A stretch of 64,000 nucleotides of DNA. Source: Roseivirga thermotolerans (GTDB lineage: Bacteria; Bacteroidota; Bacteroidia; Cytophagales; Cyclobacteriaceae). The notes under the pieces are model-generated. The model did no database searches. It was not told the DNA's origin and saw only the letters and a list, made by a program, of their open reading frames with translations. This document shows, piece by piece, positions 37,347-46,647 of the stretch; the first letter of the stretch is position 1; every line of letters starts with the position of its first letter. The position numbers were made by a program, and so were the translations under genes. The DNA is taken from positions 682,001-746,000 of the forward strand of contig NZ_BNAG01000003.1 of assembly GCF_014653175.1 (NCBI RefSeq), written 5' to 3'.

Positions 37347-37393
37347 TCTCCCGTTAATATTAGTTTTTTAACCTGAGTTCGATGTACGAAAAG

Positions 37394-37530
37394 AACGTCA
37401 TGCCGGAAAAACAGGTCTTAAGCTCTCAAAAAGGGCTGTTTTATCCGGTATCTCAACAGAGCCTAAATGAGATTGCGGATATTTTCCTTTGCGCATGTGA
37501 AGTTTTCAGAGGAAAATTCCGCAATGACGT
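37394..37530. repeat. Intergenic two-hairpin element (REP-like)
   Basis: Hairpin 1 pairs CCGGAAAAACAG (37403-37414) with CTGTTTTATCCGG (37436-37448). Hairpin 2 pairs GCGGATATTTTCCT (37475-37488) with AGGAAAATTCCGC (37510-37522). The outer ends ACGTCAT (37395-37401) and ATGACGT also mirror each other. It fills most of the 297-bp gap between the response regulator and the minus-strand genes, and no ORF here is convincing. Confidence 0.5.
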
Positions 37531-37643
37531 CCTAAGAGGGGATATTTTACTACTTACTTACATCGAATTCAGTTTTTTTTAAACAGAGAGTGGAGGTGTA
37601 TTCATTGGACGGGGAAAACTCAATGCGCAAAACTCAAAGGGCG

Positions 37644-37901
37644 TTAATCCTCTTCACGAGTAAAGAAATCCCGTTTCATATAAAGTTGAAACTCCAGCGG
37701 GCTGCTTTCTTTGAACTCATCTACTTCCAGGTCTTCATAGATATCCTCATCAAACTGCATGTCCGTTTTTTCAATCTTTCCGTCCGGATGAACAATCAGC
37801 TCAGTGCCTGAATAATCTATAGGATTGACAGAAACCAATACCTGATAATCGTCAAACACCCGTTTGAAGTACTTGTAAACTATAGCGTCTTTTTTCCCCA
37901 T
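37644..37901 (-). CDS. Conserved small acidic protein of unknown function
   Basis: 85 residues. MGKKDAIVYKYFKRVFDDYQ leads a small predicted alpha/beta protein with a very acidic middle (DMQFDEDIYEDLEVDEF) and ELIVHPDGKIEK. No signal or membrane segment and no recognised family. It overlaps the PAP2 gene end by 22 bases and is the last gene of the hemF-PAP2 operon. Confidence 0.7.
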   Translation of the reverse strand: MGKKDAIVYKYFKRVFDDYQVLVSVNPIDYSGTELIVHPDGKIEKTDMQFDEDIYEDLEVDEFKESSPLEFQLYMKRDFFTREED

Positions 37902-38464
37902 CGGGTCATTGTTAATTGTTTCAATATAAAATTAATTACTACACCACTGCCAATACCTATGAGTGCACCGGCCAGAATATCGCCAGGAAAATGAACCCCT
38001 AAATACACACGGGAGTAAGCCACCAAAGCGGCCCAGGGAAATAGCCAGCCAATGTAACGCACCGAATCTTTAAGTAGAAGCCAGCAGAACATAGCTACTG
38101 CAAAGGAGTTGCTTGCATGGCTGGAAGCAAAGCCGTATCGGCCTCCACAACCTTTTAATAAATGAACCTGCCCTTCCAGCTCCGGGTCGTAGCAAGGTCT
38201 TAAACGTTCCACCCAAGGTTTAAGTAGGCCGGAGGCAGTCTGGTCGCTCAGAAGAATGAGCAAGCCAATGCCGAGCAATACTGCCCAGGCCGGTACCTTA
38301 CTATATCTTATGAGTGAATACAACAGAAAAGCATAGAGGGGAATCCATACGTATTTATTGCTAATCCATGGCATTAACCAATCAAATAGTGCATTATGGG
38401 TTCCGTTTAAAACACGAAACAAGTCTTTGTCCAGTGCCTCGAGGTATGAAATTAAGCCAGCCAA
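37880..38464 (-). CDS. PAP2-family membrane phosphatase
   Basis: 194 residues, five to six helices. All three acid-phosphatase motifs are present: KPWVERLRP (KxxxxxxRP), ASSHASNS (the xSxH motif) and SRVYLGVHFPGD (SRxxxxxHxxxD). Members dephosphorylate undecaprenyl diphosphate or phosphatidic or lipid A phosphates; which one applies here is open. The start is TTG at 38464, overlapping the hemF stop by 13 bases, with no ATG near the family N-terminus. Confidence 0.9.
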   Translation of the reverse strand: MAGLISYLEALDKDLFRVLNGTHNALFDWLMPWISNKYVWIPLYAFLLYSLIRYSKVPAWAVLLGIGLLILLSDQTASGLLKPWVERLRPCYDPELEGQVHLLKGCGGRYGFASSHASNSFAVAMFCWLLLKDSVRYIGWLFPWAALVAYSRVYLGVHFPGDILAGALIGIGSGVVINFILKQLTMTRWGKKTL

Positions 38465-39354
38465 TCGATTCCTTTTTTAAGCATGGTCAATGTTTGGGCT
38501 TCGGCCGATCCTTCTTTGGGTTGATGATCATATTCCCAGCCCGCCATGGGAGGTAAGCTCATTAGTATAGATTCTGTTCTTCCGTCTGTTTCTAAGCCAA
38601 ACTTTGTACCTCTGTCCAGCACTAGATTAAACTCAACATAACGGCCTCTGCGAAGCATTTGCCAACTCTTTTCTTTTGGGCCAAAGGGCTTCACGCTGTT
38701 CTTAGCCATAAAATGAGTGTAAATCGATGGGAAAGCAAGACCCACATCCTTCACAAAGTTGAAAATATCCTGCTTGTTTTTGCCGTTATCGGCCGACAGA
38801 TGATCGAAGAATATTCCGCCAATTCCCCGGGTTTCCTTCCTGTGTTTTATATAGAAGTAATCATCAGCCCACTGCTTAAACTCTTGGTAGTAATGCGGAT
38901 CATGTTTGTCGCAAACGGCCTTTAACTTAGAGTGAAACCATCGGGCATCTTCCATGTCTACATAATGAGGGGTAAGGTCTATGCCTCCTCCAAACCAATA
39001 GGTTCCATTAGACATTTCAAAGTACCTGATGTTCATATGAATAATAGGTACCCAAGGGTTTTCAGGGTGAAGAACAATAGAAACACCAGTGGCAAAGAAA
39101 TGACCTTCTGAGAGACCAAATGAGTTCAATATTTTTTCCGGAGTTGGCCCAAAAACCTCAGAAAAATTAACACCACCTTTTTCTATGATATTTCCTTTAC
39201 GCACTATCCGACTGCGTCCGCCACCGCCACCCGGACGCTGCCATTTGTCCTCTTCAAAAATGGCCTTTCCATCAGCATTTTCCAGCGACTTGCAAATATG
39301 GTCCTGTATATTTCTAAAAACGGCTGCAATGTCTTCTTTAGTCAACTCCGGCAT
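38452..39354 (-). CDS. hemF: Oxygen-dependent coproporphyrinogen III oxidase
   Basis: 300 residues. WQRPGGGGGRSRIV, HPENPWVPIIHMNIRYFE, WFGGGIDLTPHYV, GIGGIFFDHLS and KEKSWQMLRRGRYVEFN are the HemF blocks in order. It converts coproporphyrinogen III to protoporphyrinogen IX with O2, so the organism makes heme aerobically. A -7 box (TAATTTTG at 39359-39366) ends only 5 bases before the ATG, which would give an almost leaderless message. Confidence 0.98.
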   Translation of the reverse strand: MPELTKEDIAAVFRNIQDHICKSLENADGKAIFEEDKWQRPGGGGGRSRIVRKGNIIEKGGVNFSEVFGPTPEKILNSFGLSEGHFFATGVSIVLHPENPWVPIIHMNIRYFEMSNGTYWFGGGIDLTPHYVDMEDARWFHSKLKAVCDKHDPHYYQEFKQWADDYFYIKHRKETRGIGGIFFDHLSADNGKNKQDIFNFVKDVGLAFPSIYTHFMAKNSVKPFGPKEKSWQMLRRGRYVEFNLVLDRGTKFGLETDGRTESILMSLPPMAGWEYDHQPKEGSAEAQTLTMLKKGIDWLA

Positions 39355-39358
39355 GGCG

Positions 39359-39366
39359 CAAAATTA
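39359..39366 (-). promoter_or_regulatory. -7 box TAATTTTG next to the hemF start
   Basis: Exact TAnnTTTG match; its closeness to the ATG makes it either a leaderless promoter or chance. Confidence 0.35.
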
Positions 39367-39496
39367 GCTTTTTAGTGCGAAGATTAAATACTGACCAAAC
39401 AATTAGACGGATACAACCTTTTATTTTATTCTATACAGAGTGCAATCAAAAAGCTAATGATCGTTAGGTTTTTCGGCAATCGATTGAATTATTGAC

Positions 39497-39504
39497 TAAC
39501 TTTG
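39497..39504 (+). promoter_or_regulatory. -7 box TAACTTTG of the fused E1 gene
   Basis: Exact TAnnTTTG match 24 bases before the ATG at 39529; the -33 region is weak. Confidence 0.55.
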
Positions 39505-39528
39505 ACGAGTAGATCAGGATAAAACCTC

Positions 39529-41634
39529 ATGGATTTGACCAAAGAGATTAAGAAGACAGCGAAGACAACGACAGCGAATCAAATTCCTAAAAATATTCTA
39601 GAAAAGGCCTATCGGCTTATGCAAACAGCCTATAATATGGCTGTTCTGTACGATGAGAATCGGGCAGTTTGTAGTAAGTATGTGCATAGCACTTCTCGGG
39701 GTCATGAAGCCATTCAATTGGCAGCAGCCTTTCAATTGAAAGCATACGATTTTGCTGCCCCTTACTATAGAGACGAGTCCATTTTGTTGGGAATAGGCAT
39801 GCAACCACACGAGTTGATGCTCCAGCTTTTGGGAAAGAAAGACGATCCCTTTTCCGGTGGAAGAACATATTACGGACACCCTTCCCTTAAGCGAGAAGGC
39901 TTCCCTACCATACCGCATCAGAGTTCAGCTACGGGCATGCAGGCCATACCAGCCACAGGCATGGCTCACGGTTTGCATTATCTGGAAGAGCAAGGCCTTC
40001 TGAAGGGTAACAACAAGCCTGTGGTGTTGTGCTCACTTGGCGATGGTTCTGTAACCGAAGGGGAGGTTTCCGAAGCCATGCAAATGGCGGTACTGCACAA
40101 ATTACCTATTGTATACCTTATTCAAGACAATGATTGGGGGATAAGCGCTACGGGCAGCGAAATGCGGGCCATGGATGCTTTTGAGTTTGCTGCCGGATTT
40201 AAAGGTATGGAGCGCATGCGTATAGACGGATCTGATTTTGTGAACTCCTACGAAGGCATGAAGCAGGCTTTTCAATATGTAAGAGAAAAAAGAGCCCCAA
40301 TATTGGTTCATGCTAAAACCCCGTTGCTAGGACACCATACATCAGGTGTGCGAAAAGAGTGGTACAGAGGAGACCATGACCTGGATATACACCAGAAGAG
40401 TGATCCAATTCCTAAGTTGAGAAAAAGCCTCAAGGCTGCGGGTTACAAAGAAACTGATCTGGTGAAGTTGGAAGACGAGGCAAGAGCCTTTGTTCAGTCA
40501 GAATACGCCAGAGCACTTAATGCCGATGATCCTGATCCGGCTACTGTTTTAGACCATGAATTTGCACCCACTCCAATTACCGAAGAAAAAGGCCAAAGAA
40601 AACCGAGAGGAGCTGAGAAGGTGGTGATGGTTGATGCGGCTTTGCATGCAGTTGATGATATTTTGAAAAACCATCCCGAGGCACTTTTCTATGGTCAGGA
40701 TGTGGGCGGAACTCTGGGAGGTGTTTTTCGCGAAGCGGCTACGCTTGCCCAGAAATATGGAGACTCAAGGGTGTTTAATACCCCTATTCAGGAAGCATAC
40801 ATTGTAGGCTCCACAGCCGGAATGTCGGCAGTGGGCGCCAAGCCCATAGTGGAGATTCAATTTGCCGATTATATATGGCCGGGGATTAACCAGTTAGTAG
40901 AAGAACTATCTAAAAGCTGCTATCTCAGTAAGGGGCAGTTTCCCATACAGTCGCTCATAAGAGTGCCAATTGGGGCCTATGGTGGAGGTGGGCCGTACCA
41001 CTCTGGAAGTGTTGAGTCTACTTTGCTCAACATAAGAGGAATAAAGGTAGTTTATCCGTCCAATGCAGCCGACATGAAAGGTCTGATAAAAGCGGCTTTC
41101 CACGATCCTAACCCGGTGGTTATGCTCGAGCACAAAGGCTTGTATTGGTCTAAAGTTCCTGGTACTGAATTGGCAAAGACTTTCGAACCGGATTCGGAGT
41201 ATATTATTCCTTTGGGTAAGGCCCGTATAGATCAGGAAGCTTCTGAAGAAGCTGTTGAAAATGGAGAGTCTTGTGTGGTAATAACCTATGGCATGGGCGT
41301 ATATTGGGCCAAGGCGGCCAGCAAGCGCTTTGAGGGACGCGTGGAAATACTGGATCTAAGAACCCTAAATCCAATTGACTGGGAAGCGATAAAGGTTGCG
41401 GTTAAACGACACAACAAGGCTATGGTACTTACCGAAGAGCCTTTGTTGAATTCATTTGCCGAGTCTTTGGCCGGTCGAATATCCCAACACTGCTTCCAGG
41501 AACTTGACGCTCCGGTTATGGCCTATGGTGCCGAAAATCTGCCGGCTATTGCACTCAATGTAGACCTGGAGAAGGCCATGCTGCCAACTCCGGAAAAGGT
41601 AGAGGCACAGCTGGAAAAGTTGTTGAACTATTAA
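39529..41634 (+). CDS. 2-oxo acid dehydrogenase E1, alpha and beta fused (thiamine diphosphate enzyme)
   Basis: 701 residues. The alpha half (about 1-345) has SRGHEAIQLAAAFQL and the ThDP motif LGDGSVTEGEVSEAMQ to QDNDWGIS. The beta half (about 360-701) has LFYGQDVGGTLGGVFREA, NTPIQEAYIVG, QFADYIWPGINQLVEELSK and RVPIGAYGGGGPYHSGS. Separate E1 subunits in pyruvate or branched-chain dehydrogenases are joined here, as is usual in Bacteroidota. It is most like branched-chain 2-oxoisovalerate dehydrogenase; E2 and E3 are not in the window. Confidence 0.95.
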   Translation: MDLTKEIKKTAKTTTANQIPKNILEKAYRLMQTAYNMAVLYDENRAVCSKYVHSTSRGHEAIQLAAAFQLKAYDFAAPYYRDESILLGIGMQPHELMLQLLGKKDDPFSGGRTYYGHPSLKREGFPTIPHQSSATGMQAIPATGMAHGLHYLEEQGLLKGNNKPVVLCSLGDGSVTEGEVSEAMQMAVLHKLPIVYLIQDNDWGISATGSEMRAMDAFEFAAGFKGMERMRIDGSDFVNSYEGMKQAFQYVREKRAPILVHAKTPLLGHHTSGVRKEWYRGDHDLDIHQKSDPIPKLRKSLKAAGYKETDLVKLEDEARAFVQSEYARALNADDPDPATVLDHEFAPTPITEEKGQRKPRGAEKVVMVDAALHAVDDILKNHPEALFYGQDVGGTLGGVFREAATLAQKYGDSRVFNTPIQEAYIVGSTAGMSAVGAKPIVEIQFADYIWPGINQLVEELSKSCYLSKGQFPIQSLIRVPIGAYGGGGPYHSGSVESTLLNIRGIKVVYPSNAADMKGLIKAAFHDPNPVVMLEHKGLYWSKVPGTELAKTFEPDSEYIIPLGKARIDQEASEEAVENGESCVVITYGMGVYWAKAASKRFEGRVEILDLRTLNPIDWEAIKVAVKRHNKAMVLTEEPLLNSFAESLAGRISQHCFQELDAPVMAYGAENLPAIALNVDLEKAMLPTPEKVEAQLEKLLNY

Positions 41635-41660
41635 TCTAAAAGGTTGTAGGAAGTTGCTAA

Positions 41661-41693
41661 GGCAGGGTTTTTAGCCTGCCAAGAGCTTTTTTA
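41661..41693 (+). terminator. Rho-independent terminator after the E1 gene
   Basis: GGCAGG/CCTGCC stem around an 8-base loop, followed by AAGAGC and six T. Confidence 0.6.
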
Positions 41694-41720
41694 TTGCTGA
41701 GCCTGACTGAGGCATTGTGC

Positions 41721-44192
41721 TTAGAACGGATAACCCACCGCAATATTCCAAACTGTTTGTCCCTGTCTGGAACGAGAGAATGGCATTTGCCAACGCAGAC
41801 CCTCCGGAAAACGAGGGTCTTTTATTTTGTGGCCGGCATCGAACCTGAAAACCAGGAAATTAAAGTCGAACCGCAAACCCAGCCCTGCTCCAATAGCAAT
41901 CTCCTTGTAAAAATCGGAAAAGCTGAAGGCACCACCGGTCGAAAGACGCTGTACCTGCGAAGGGTCGTCACTGGCAAACTCCTGAAAACGCCATACGTTG
42001 CCCGCATCGATAAAGAAAGCCCAATCGATAAAACTGGTGATATTGCCCCTGTATTCCAGGCTAAGCTCTAGCAAAATCTCACCCGGCTGCTCAAACCGAT
42101 AGCTTTCTCTGCCCGTTCGTAACGGAACCAATTGGCCATCAATTATTTCGTTATTGCCATCTTCATCCAGTTTATAAGGGTGAGCCGAACCCGGTCCCAG
42201 TCGTCTTGGAAACCAGGCCCTGTTGCTGTTGCTACCTCCGGTAAAGAAGTAGCGTTCGTAAGGTAAGGCCTTCTCATCGCCATAAGGCAGGGCGTAGCCC
42301 ACGTTTACACGCCAATGCAGCGATTTGTCTTCTCCCAGCGGAATATACTTTCGGTAGTCCAATTGAGCTTTGCCAAACTTAAAGTAGGTCAAAGAGTCGC
42401 TTTCCAATAGGCCGGTACCGATCAGGTTGTAAATGGTGCCTCCCGCTTCCAAAAACACACGTAAATAGTCCGATGGTTTTTCTGTATTGCCATAGTTGTT
42501 ATTAAAAATGGCGTTGAAGTTTGTGGCAGAAACAAATGATTTATTAAAGGCCTGAGCCAGTGTATTTCCTTGTAGTTCAAGATCGTCCAGTTGCTTTTGA
42601 AATGCCGAATCAATTCTGGATGTGTTTACAAGGTTAATTTCCGATACGTTTAAACGATAGGAAATATTACCTTTCTCGTTTTGCCATGAATAACCGTATG
42701 AGCCATTAAGGTTTTGCCTGGAATATTCCGGTCTGTTAATAAATGAATATCCCAAAACGAGAGAACTTTTGGCATTGAACGATCTGCGGCTAAGCTCACG
42801 CGAATTGAAAGGGGTTACGAACCGGGGGAATGTAAGGCTCACATTGGCTCCGTATTGAAGGTTAGAAATACTGAATGTTCCTTCCTGTTCGGTAGCAGAA
42901 GAAACACCATCAGAGCCAATAAAACCATTGAACTGAAGGATTTCTGCACCTCCAAAAGTATTTCTGTTTCTCAAAGAGAGGTTGTAGAAGGGGCCAAAAG
43001 TTCCTTCCGTTACATTCACACCAAGTTCTTGGGTAAGCTGATAGCGTTGCAGTGGTGCGGTGTATATGTTGGCTACAAACTTATCTTGAACCAGTGTAGT
43101 GTCAAAGTTCACATTGGCGAATCGGAAAATGTCCATGTTCAAAAGTTGGCGTTGGGTGTTCACCACATCAGAATATCGGTAGAGTTGGTTAGGTTCTAGC
43201 TTAAGACGGGTGTCCAATACCTTTGGAGAAAAGTATATGTCTGAGAAGTTGTATTTAATACCCAGATAGTTCATTGCATCTAAGATTTCCTCATTTCCAC
43301 TGGTGTTGAACACTATGGAGTCAATCTTAAATTGTTTGTGAAAATCTCTGTTGGCAGGCTTGTTTATGATGGTGGTTATCCATAGGTCTTCAGACTTGGG
43401 TGCGTATTCGACCACAAACTCTATAAATCGCTTATTAAACTCAAAATACCCATTGTTTCGGAGCAACAGGTCCAATCGGTCTTGTTCTTTTTCCATGTTG
43501 GCCCGGTCATAATACTCGCCCACCTTTAAGTGCGAATTGGCCTTTGCCTCGGTGATAATTCGGGTAATGGTTGTGTCGCCAGTACGAAGCATTAGGCTAT
43601 CTATGAAGCTGCGTTTTCCTTCTTTTATGCGAAAGGTTTGGGTTATTTTGCGGCCTTTTTCTTTGGTTTCTATGGTCACTGCAGACTTCCTGAAACCCTT
43701 GCTCATGAGGTAGTTTCTAATACGAACAGCCGACTGTTCAATCAATGCGCTGTCGTATACGGCCAAAGGAGATCCGGTGCGCATGCGCCCATTGCCAAGC
43801 CGCAACTCCTTGTTGTAGCGGTCTACCTTTCTGCTTTTCTTGGCTTCAAGCTTTTTGGTAGATTTGCCATTGGCTTGCCGTTCTTCGATTCGGGCATCAA
43901 TTTCTTCTATGAACTCTTCTTTTTCGCGAGCCACTTTGGCGGAGTCGAAGGCCCTTTCACCGGTTTCATAAATATAGGCACCAATAGGGCCAATAATGGG
44001 GAAACGAGTATTAGGCTCAAGCAAAATCTGATCGGCTATATCATTTTTATTTGCTTTTTTTACACCGGCAATCTCCTGTTTATAGAGTAATTTTTCACCT
44101 TGTTCAAGGTATTTTACTCCCGTACAAGAGGCCAGTAAAACCGAAATGATTAATACGTAGAATAGTCTTTTTCCTCGCTTCACGAACAACAT
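41721..44192 (-). CDS. tamL: TamL-type outer-membrane assembly protein (lipid-anchored BamA/TamA family)
   Basis: 823 residues from the ATG at 44192. The frame is open to 44498, but that part is antisense to the methyltransferase gene. The lipobox LLASC gives a lipidated N-terminus, the feature that separates Bacteroidota TamL from TamA. POTRA-like repeats (about 130-400, e.g. NNGYFEFNKRFIEFVVEY) lead to the C-terminal Omp85 barrel (about 430-823), with YFFTGGSNSNRAWFPRRLGPGS and LEYRGNITSFIDWAFFIDAG. It would help insert outer-membrane proteins with TamB. No tamB is in the window. Confidence 0.88.
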   Translation of the reverse strand: MLFVKRGKRLFYVLIISVLLASCTGVKYLEQGEKLLYKQEIAGVKKANKNDIADQILLEPNTRFPIIGPIGAYIYETGERAFDSAKVAREKEEFIEEIDARIEERQANGKSTKKLEAKKSRKVDRYNKELRLGNGRMRTGSPLAVYDSALIEQSAVRIRNYLMSKGFRKSAVTIETKEKGRKITQTFRIKEGKRSFIDSLMLRTGDTTITRIITEAKANSHLKVGEYYDRANMEKEQDRLDLLLRNNGYFEFNKRFIEFVVEYAPKSEDLWITTIINKPANRDFHKQFKIDSIVFNTSGNEEILDAMNYLGIKYNFSDIYFSPKVLDTRLKLEPNQLYRYSDVVNTQRQLLNMDIFRFANVNFDTTLVQDKFVANIYTAPLQRYQLTQELGVNVTEGTFGPFYNLSLRNRNTFGGAEILQFNGFIGSDGVSSATEQEGTFSISNLQYGANVSLTFPRFVTPFNSRELSRRSFNAKSSLVLGYSFINRPEYSRQNLNGSYGYSWQNEKGNISYRLNVSEINLVNTSRIDSAFQKQLDDLELQGNTLAQAFNKSFVSATNFNAIFNNNYGNTEKPSDYLRVFLEAGGTIYNLIGTGLLESDSLTYFKFGKAQLDYRKYIPLGEDKSLHWRVNVGYALPYGDEKALPYERYFFTGGSNSNRAWFPRRLGPGSAHPYKLDEDGNNEIIDGQLVPLRTGRESYRFEQPGEILLELSLEYRGNITSFIDWAFFIDAGNVWRFQEFASDDPSQVQRLSTGGAFSFSDFYKEIAIGAGLGLRFDFNFLVFRFDAGHKIKDPRFPEGLRWQMPFSRSRQGQTVWNIAVGYPF

Positions 44193-44196
44193 CAAT

Positions 44197-44937
44197 ATGC
44201 TCTCTAAACGCCAATCAAAGTACTTTAAATCTCTGCAATTAAAAAAATATAGACAGGCCGAAGGTAAGTTTTTGGTAGAAGGGGCAAAAGGAGTGGAGGA
44301 AGTACTCAAATCCGATTGGGAAGTGGAAGCGCTTTTGGCTACTTCGGAGTACCTGAAAACGTTAGATAAGGGGTTATTTCGGAAAAAATTTGATTTGTTT
44401 GAAGTAAAGGAGAACGACTTGTTGCAGGTGGGTACCTTTAAGTCGAATAGTACCGGGCTGGCTGTGGTTAAAATGCCGGAACAATCGCTCAATGCCAATT
44501 GGGAAGAGGAAATGGTGCTGGCTCTGGATCAGGTTAACGACCCGGGTAACCTGGGGACAATTGTTCGCATTGCAGATTGGTATGGAATAAAGCAAATTGT
44601 TTGCAGTCGGGATACTACCGATGTATTTAGCCCCAAAGTAATTAATGCTACCATGGGATCTTTTACTCGCGTAAAGGTGCATTATACCGATTTGAGGAGC
44701 TTTTTATCTGAGTGTGAAAGACATGTTTACGGAGCTCTGTTAGACGGTCAATCCATTTACCAAACGAAACTTCAACACGGAGTTATCCTAATGGGGAGCG
44801 AGTCGCATGGTATATCGGAAGAATTGAGGCCACTGGTAACTCACTCCATAAAAATACCGGGTCGGGGAGGAGCTGAGTCGCTCAATGTGGCAGTAGCCAC
44901 TGCCGTGGTGTTGGATAATTTTGCCCGAAATATTTAA
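44197..44937 (+). CDS. SpoU/TrmH-family RNA 2'-O-methyltransferase
   Basis: 246 residues. The N-terminal substrate-binding domain begins MLSKRQSKYFKSLQLKKYRQ. The SPOUT knot domain has LALDQVNDPGNLGTIVRIADW (motif 1), MGSESHGIS (motif 2) and IKIPGRGGAESLNVAVA (motif 3). It methylates a ribose in rRNA or tRNA, as RlmB or TrmH do. Its ATG is 4 bases from that of the divergent tamL. The 3' end overlaps the convergent transporter gene by 4 bases. Confidence 0.93.
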   Translation: MLSKRQSKYFKSLQLKKYRQAEGKFLVEGAKGVEEVLKSDWEVEALLATSEYLKTLDKGLFRKKFDLFEVKENDLLQVGTFKSNSTGLAVVKMPEQSLNANWEEEMVLALDQVNDPGNLGTIVRIADWYGIKQIVCSRDTTDVFSPKVINATMGSFTRVKVHYTDLRSFLSECERHVYGALLDGQSIYQTKLQHGVILMGSESHGISEELRPLVTHSIKIPGRGGAESLNVAVATAVVLDNFARNI

Positions 44938-45719
44938 GCTTCGCTACTCGCTTCGGCCATCATTTGCTCAGCTGTTTCTTTGCCCAAATATTTATCGATG
45001 ATGTAATGGGCAATATAGAGGATGGGGGTAAGGCCTACGGCAATTATAAATTTATAGATGTAGTTGGTTACTCCCACGGCCAAAACCTGAGTGATACTCC
45101 ACGGACCTAAGAAATAAAAGGCTACAAAGAGTACCACAAAACTATCGATGAGCTGCGAAACAAGAGTAGAGCCTGTTGCTCTGAGCCATATTTTTTTCTT
45201 TCCTGTAATTTTCCGCAGCTTATGAAAAACAAACACATCTACAAACTGACCCACTACAAAGGCTACCAACGAAGCAAAAATAATGTTTAAGCCTTGTGAG
45301 AGAACTTTTTCAAATGCGTAGTTAATATCAAAAGGCTCTCCTTTTTCATTTACAGCATTTACTTCGAGCCAAAAATCGGCCGGAACAAGCTTCATGGCCA
45401 GAAAAATAACGAGAAAAGCGTAGGCAATAAGCCCTACTGTAATGAATGTGATTCTTCTAACACCTTTCTTTCCAAAGTATTCATTAATGATATCGGTAGT
45501 TATAAATACCACTGGCCAAAGCACAACACCGGCCGTTAGGTTAAACTGCAGCAGGAAGTCTCCGAAGAGGGGAGTATTGAGAGGTTCAAATCCAAGGGTC
45601 TTTTCAAACGAAAAAATTTTACCTCCAATCAATTCTGCAATCAGCGCATTGGTAATGAAAATACCACTGAGAATAATGAAAAGGCTATTTTTCTTATCGG
45701 AGAGAATTGATTTGGCCAT
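44934..45719 (-). CDS. Queuosine precursor transporter (YhhQ/VUT family)
   Basis: 261 residues, about six to seven helices. LTAGVVLWPVVFITTDIINEYFGKKGVRR is the family hallmark (shown here as WPVVFITTDIINEYFGKKG). FASLVAFVVGQFVDVFVFHKLR and LVSQLIDSFVVLFVAFY follow. Members import 7-cyano-7-deazaguanine or related queuosine precursors. It is the last gene of the purC-STAS-rnz unit, one base after rnz. Confidence 0.92.
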   Translation of the reverse strand: MAKSILSDKKNSLFIILSGIFITNALIAELIGGKIFSFEKTLGFEPLNTPLFGDFLLQFNLTAGVVLWPVVFITTDIINEYFGKKGVRRITFITVGLIAYAFLVIFLAMKLVPADFWLEVNAVNEKGEPFDINYAFEKVLSQGLNIIFASLVAFVVGQFVDVFVFHKLRKITGKKKIWLRATGSTLVSQLIDSFVVLFVAFYFLGPWSITQVLAVGVTNYIYKFIIAVGLTPILYIAHYIIDKYLGKETAEQMMAEASSEA

Positions 45720-45720
45720 A

Positions 45721-46638
45721 CTAGCTGTCTAATATAAACTCTTCTCCTTCAATAGCCAGGTACGATTCTGCAAAAAACTCCCGTGCTTCTGCCTCAAGTG
45801 GTTCCAGTTCTTTGTATCGGGCCGAAAAATGGCCTAACAGTAATTTCCCTACATTAGCTTTTTGGGCAATAGTGGCAGCTTCTTTGGCCGTGCTATGGTA
45901 GGTAGAAGTGGCTCTGTCTAAATGCTCTTCTAAAAAAGTAGCTTCATGATAGAGCATATCTACCCCTTCAATTATGGGTATAATGGACTCATCATATTTG
46001 GTGTCACTACAGTAGGCATATCGAAACGACTGACGAGGCGGGAGCGTCATGTCTTTATTTTTATACAGAAGCGTACCGTCTTCAGCATAAATGTCTTCTC
46101 CTTTTTTAAGGCGAATGATGTTTCTTACGCTCATGTCATCGGGGAGCATTTCTCTACGGATTCTCCTGTTCTTTGTTTTTTCTTCGAACAGAAAGCCGCT
46201 GCACGGAATGCGGTGATTGAGCGGAATGGAGTGTACGCAAATGAGTTCATCTTCATGGATTACCTGACTGCGGCTGGCATCTACTTCAATAAACTTGAGA
46301 TCATAATTGAAGATGGTTTCAGAGTAGCGGAGTTGCAGAGTAATTATTTCGGCCAAGCCCCTGGGGCCATAGAGGTTCAATGGTTTGTTTCTTCCCATAA
46401 GGTGCATGGTTGAAAGCAAGCCCATAAGCCCCAGGTAATGGTCGCCATGTAAGTGCGATATAAAGATATTGTTGATGCGCTGAGCCCTGAGCTTGTAACG
46501 TTTGAGTTGTAGCTGAGTGCCTTCACCGCAATCCACCAGGTAATACTTGCCTTCTACATTAACCAACTGCGAGGTGTGGTTTCGCCTGTGCGCAGGCGTG
46601 GCAGAACTAGAGCCTAATATTTTTACCCTGATGCTCAA
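45721..46638 (-). CDS. rnz: Ribonuclease Z (tRNA 3' endonuclease)
   Basis: 305 residues. MBL fold with SHLHGDHYLGLMGLL (metal ligands His62, His64, Asp66, His67), the flexible-arm region RFRYAYCSDTKYDE-like FRYAYCSDTKYDE, and LYHEATF and GHFSARY with late ligands. It cuts tRNA precursors at the 3' end before CCA addition, which suits a genome whose tRNA-Arg lacks an encoded CCA. The start is TTG at 46638, with no better codon nearby. It sits in one operon with purC, the STAS protein and the queuosine transporter. Confidence 0.96.
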   Translation of the reverse strand: MSIRVKILGSSSATPAHRRNHTSQLVNVEGKYYLVDCGEGTQLQLKRYKLRAQRINNIFISHLHGDHYLGLMGLLSTMHLMGRNKPLNLYGPRGLAEIITLQLRYSETIFNYDLKFIEVDASRSQVIHEDELICVHSIPLNHRIPCSGFLFEEKTKNRRIRREMLPDDMSVRNIIRLKKGEDIYAEDGTLLYKNKDMTLPPRQSFRYAYCSDTKYDESIIPIIEGVDMLYHEATFLEEHLDRATSTYHSTAKEAATIAQKANVGKLLLGHFSARYKELEPLEAEAREFFAESYLAIEGEEFILDS

Positions 46639-46647
46639 ACCTAAGCT

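Noticed and set aside
37382-37582. 66-codon plus-strand ORF
   Set aside because: It covers the two-hairpin repeat element and has no coding character.
41721-44498. Longer tamL reading frame beginning at 44498
   Set aside because: The extra 102 codons are antisense to the RNA methyltransferase gene, and the lipoprotein signal starts at 44192.
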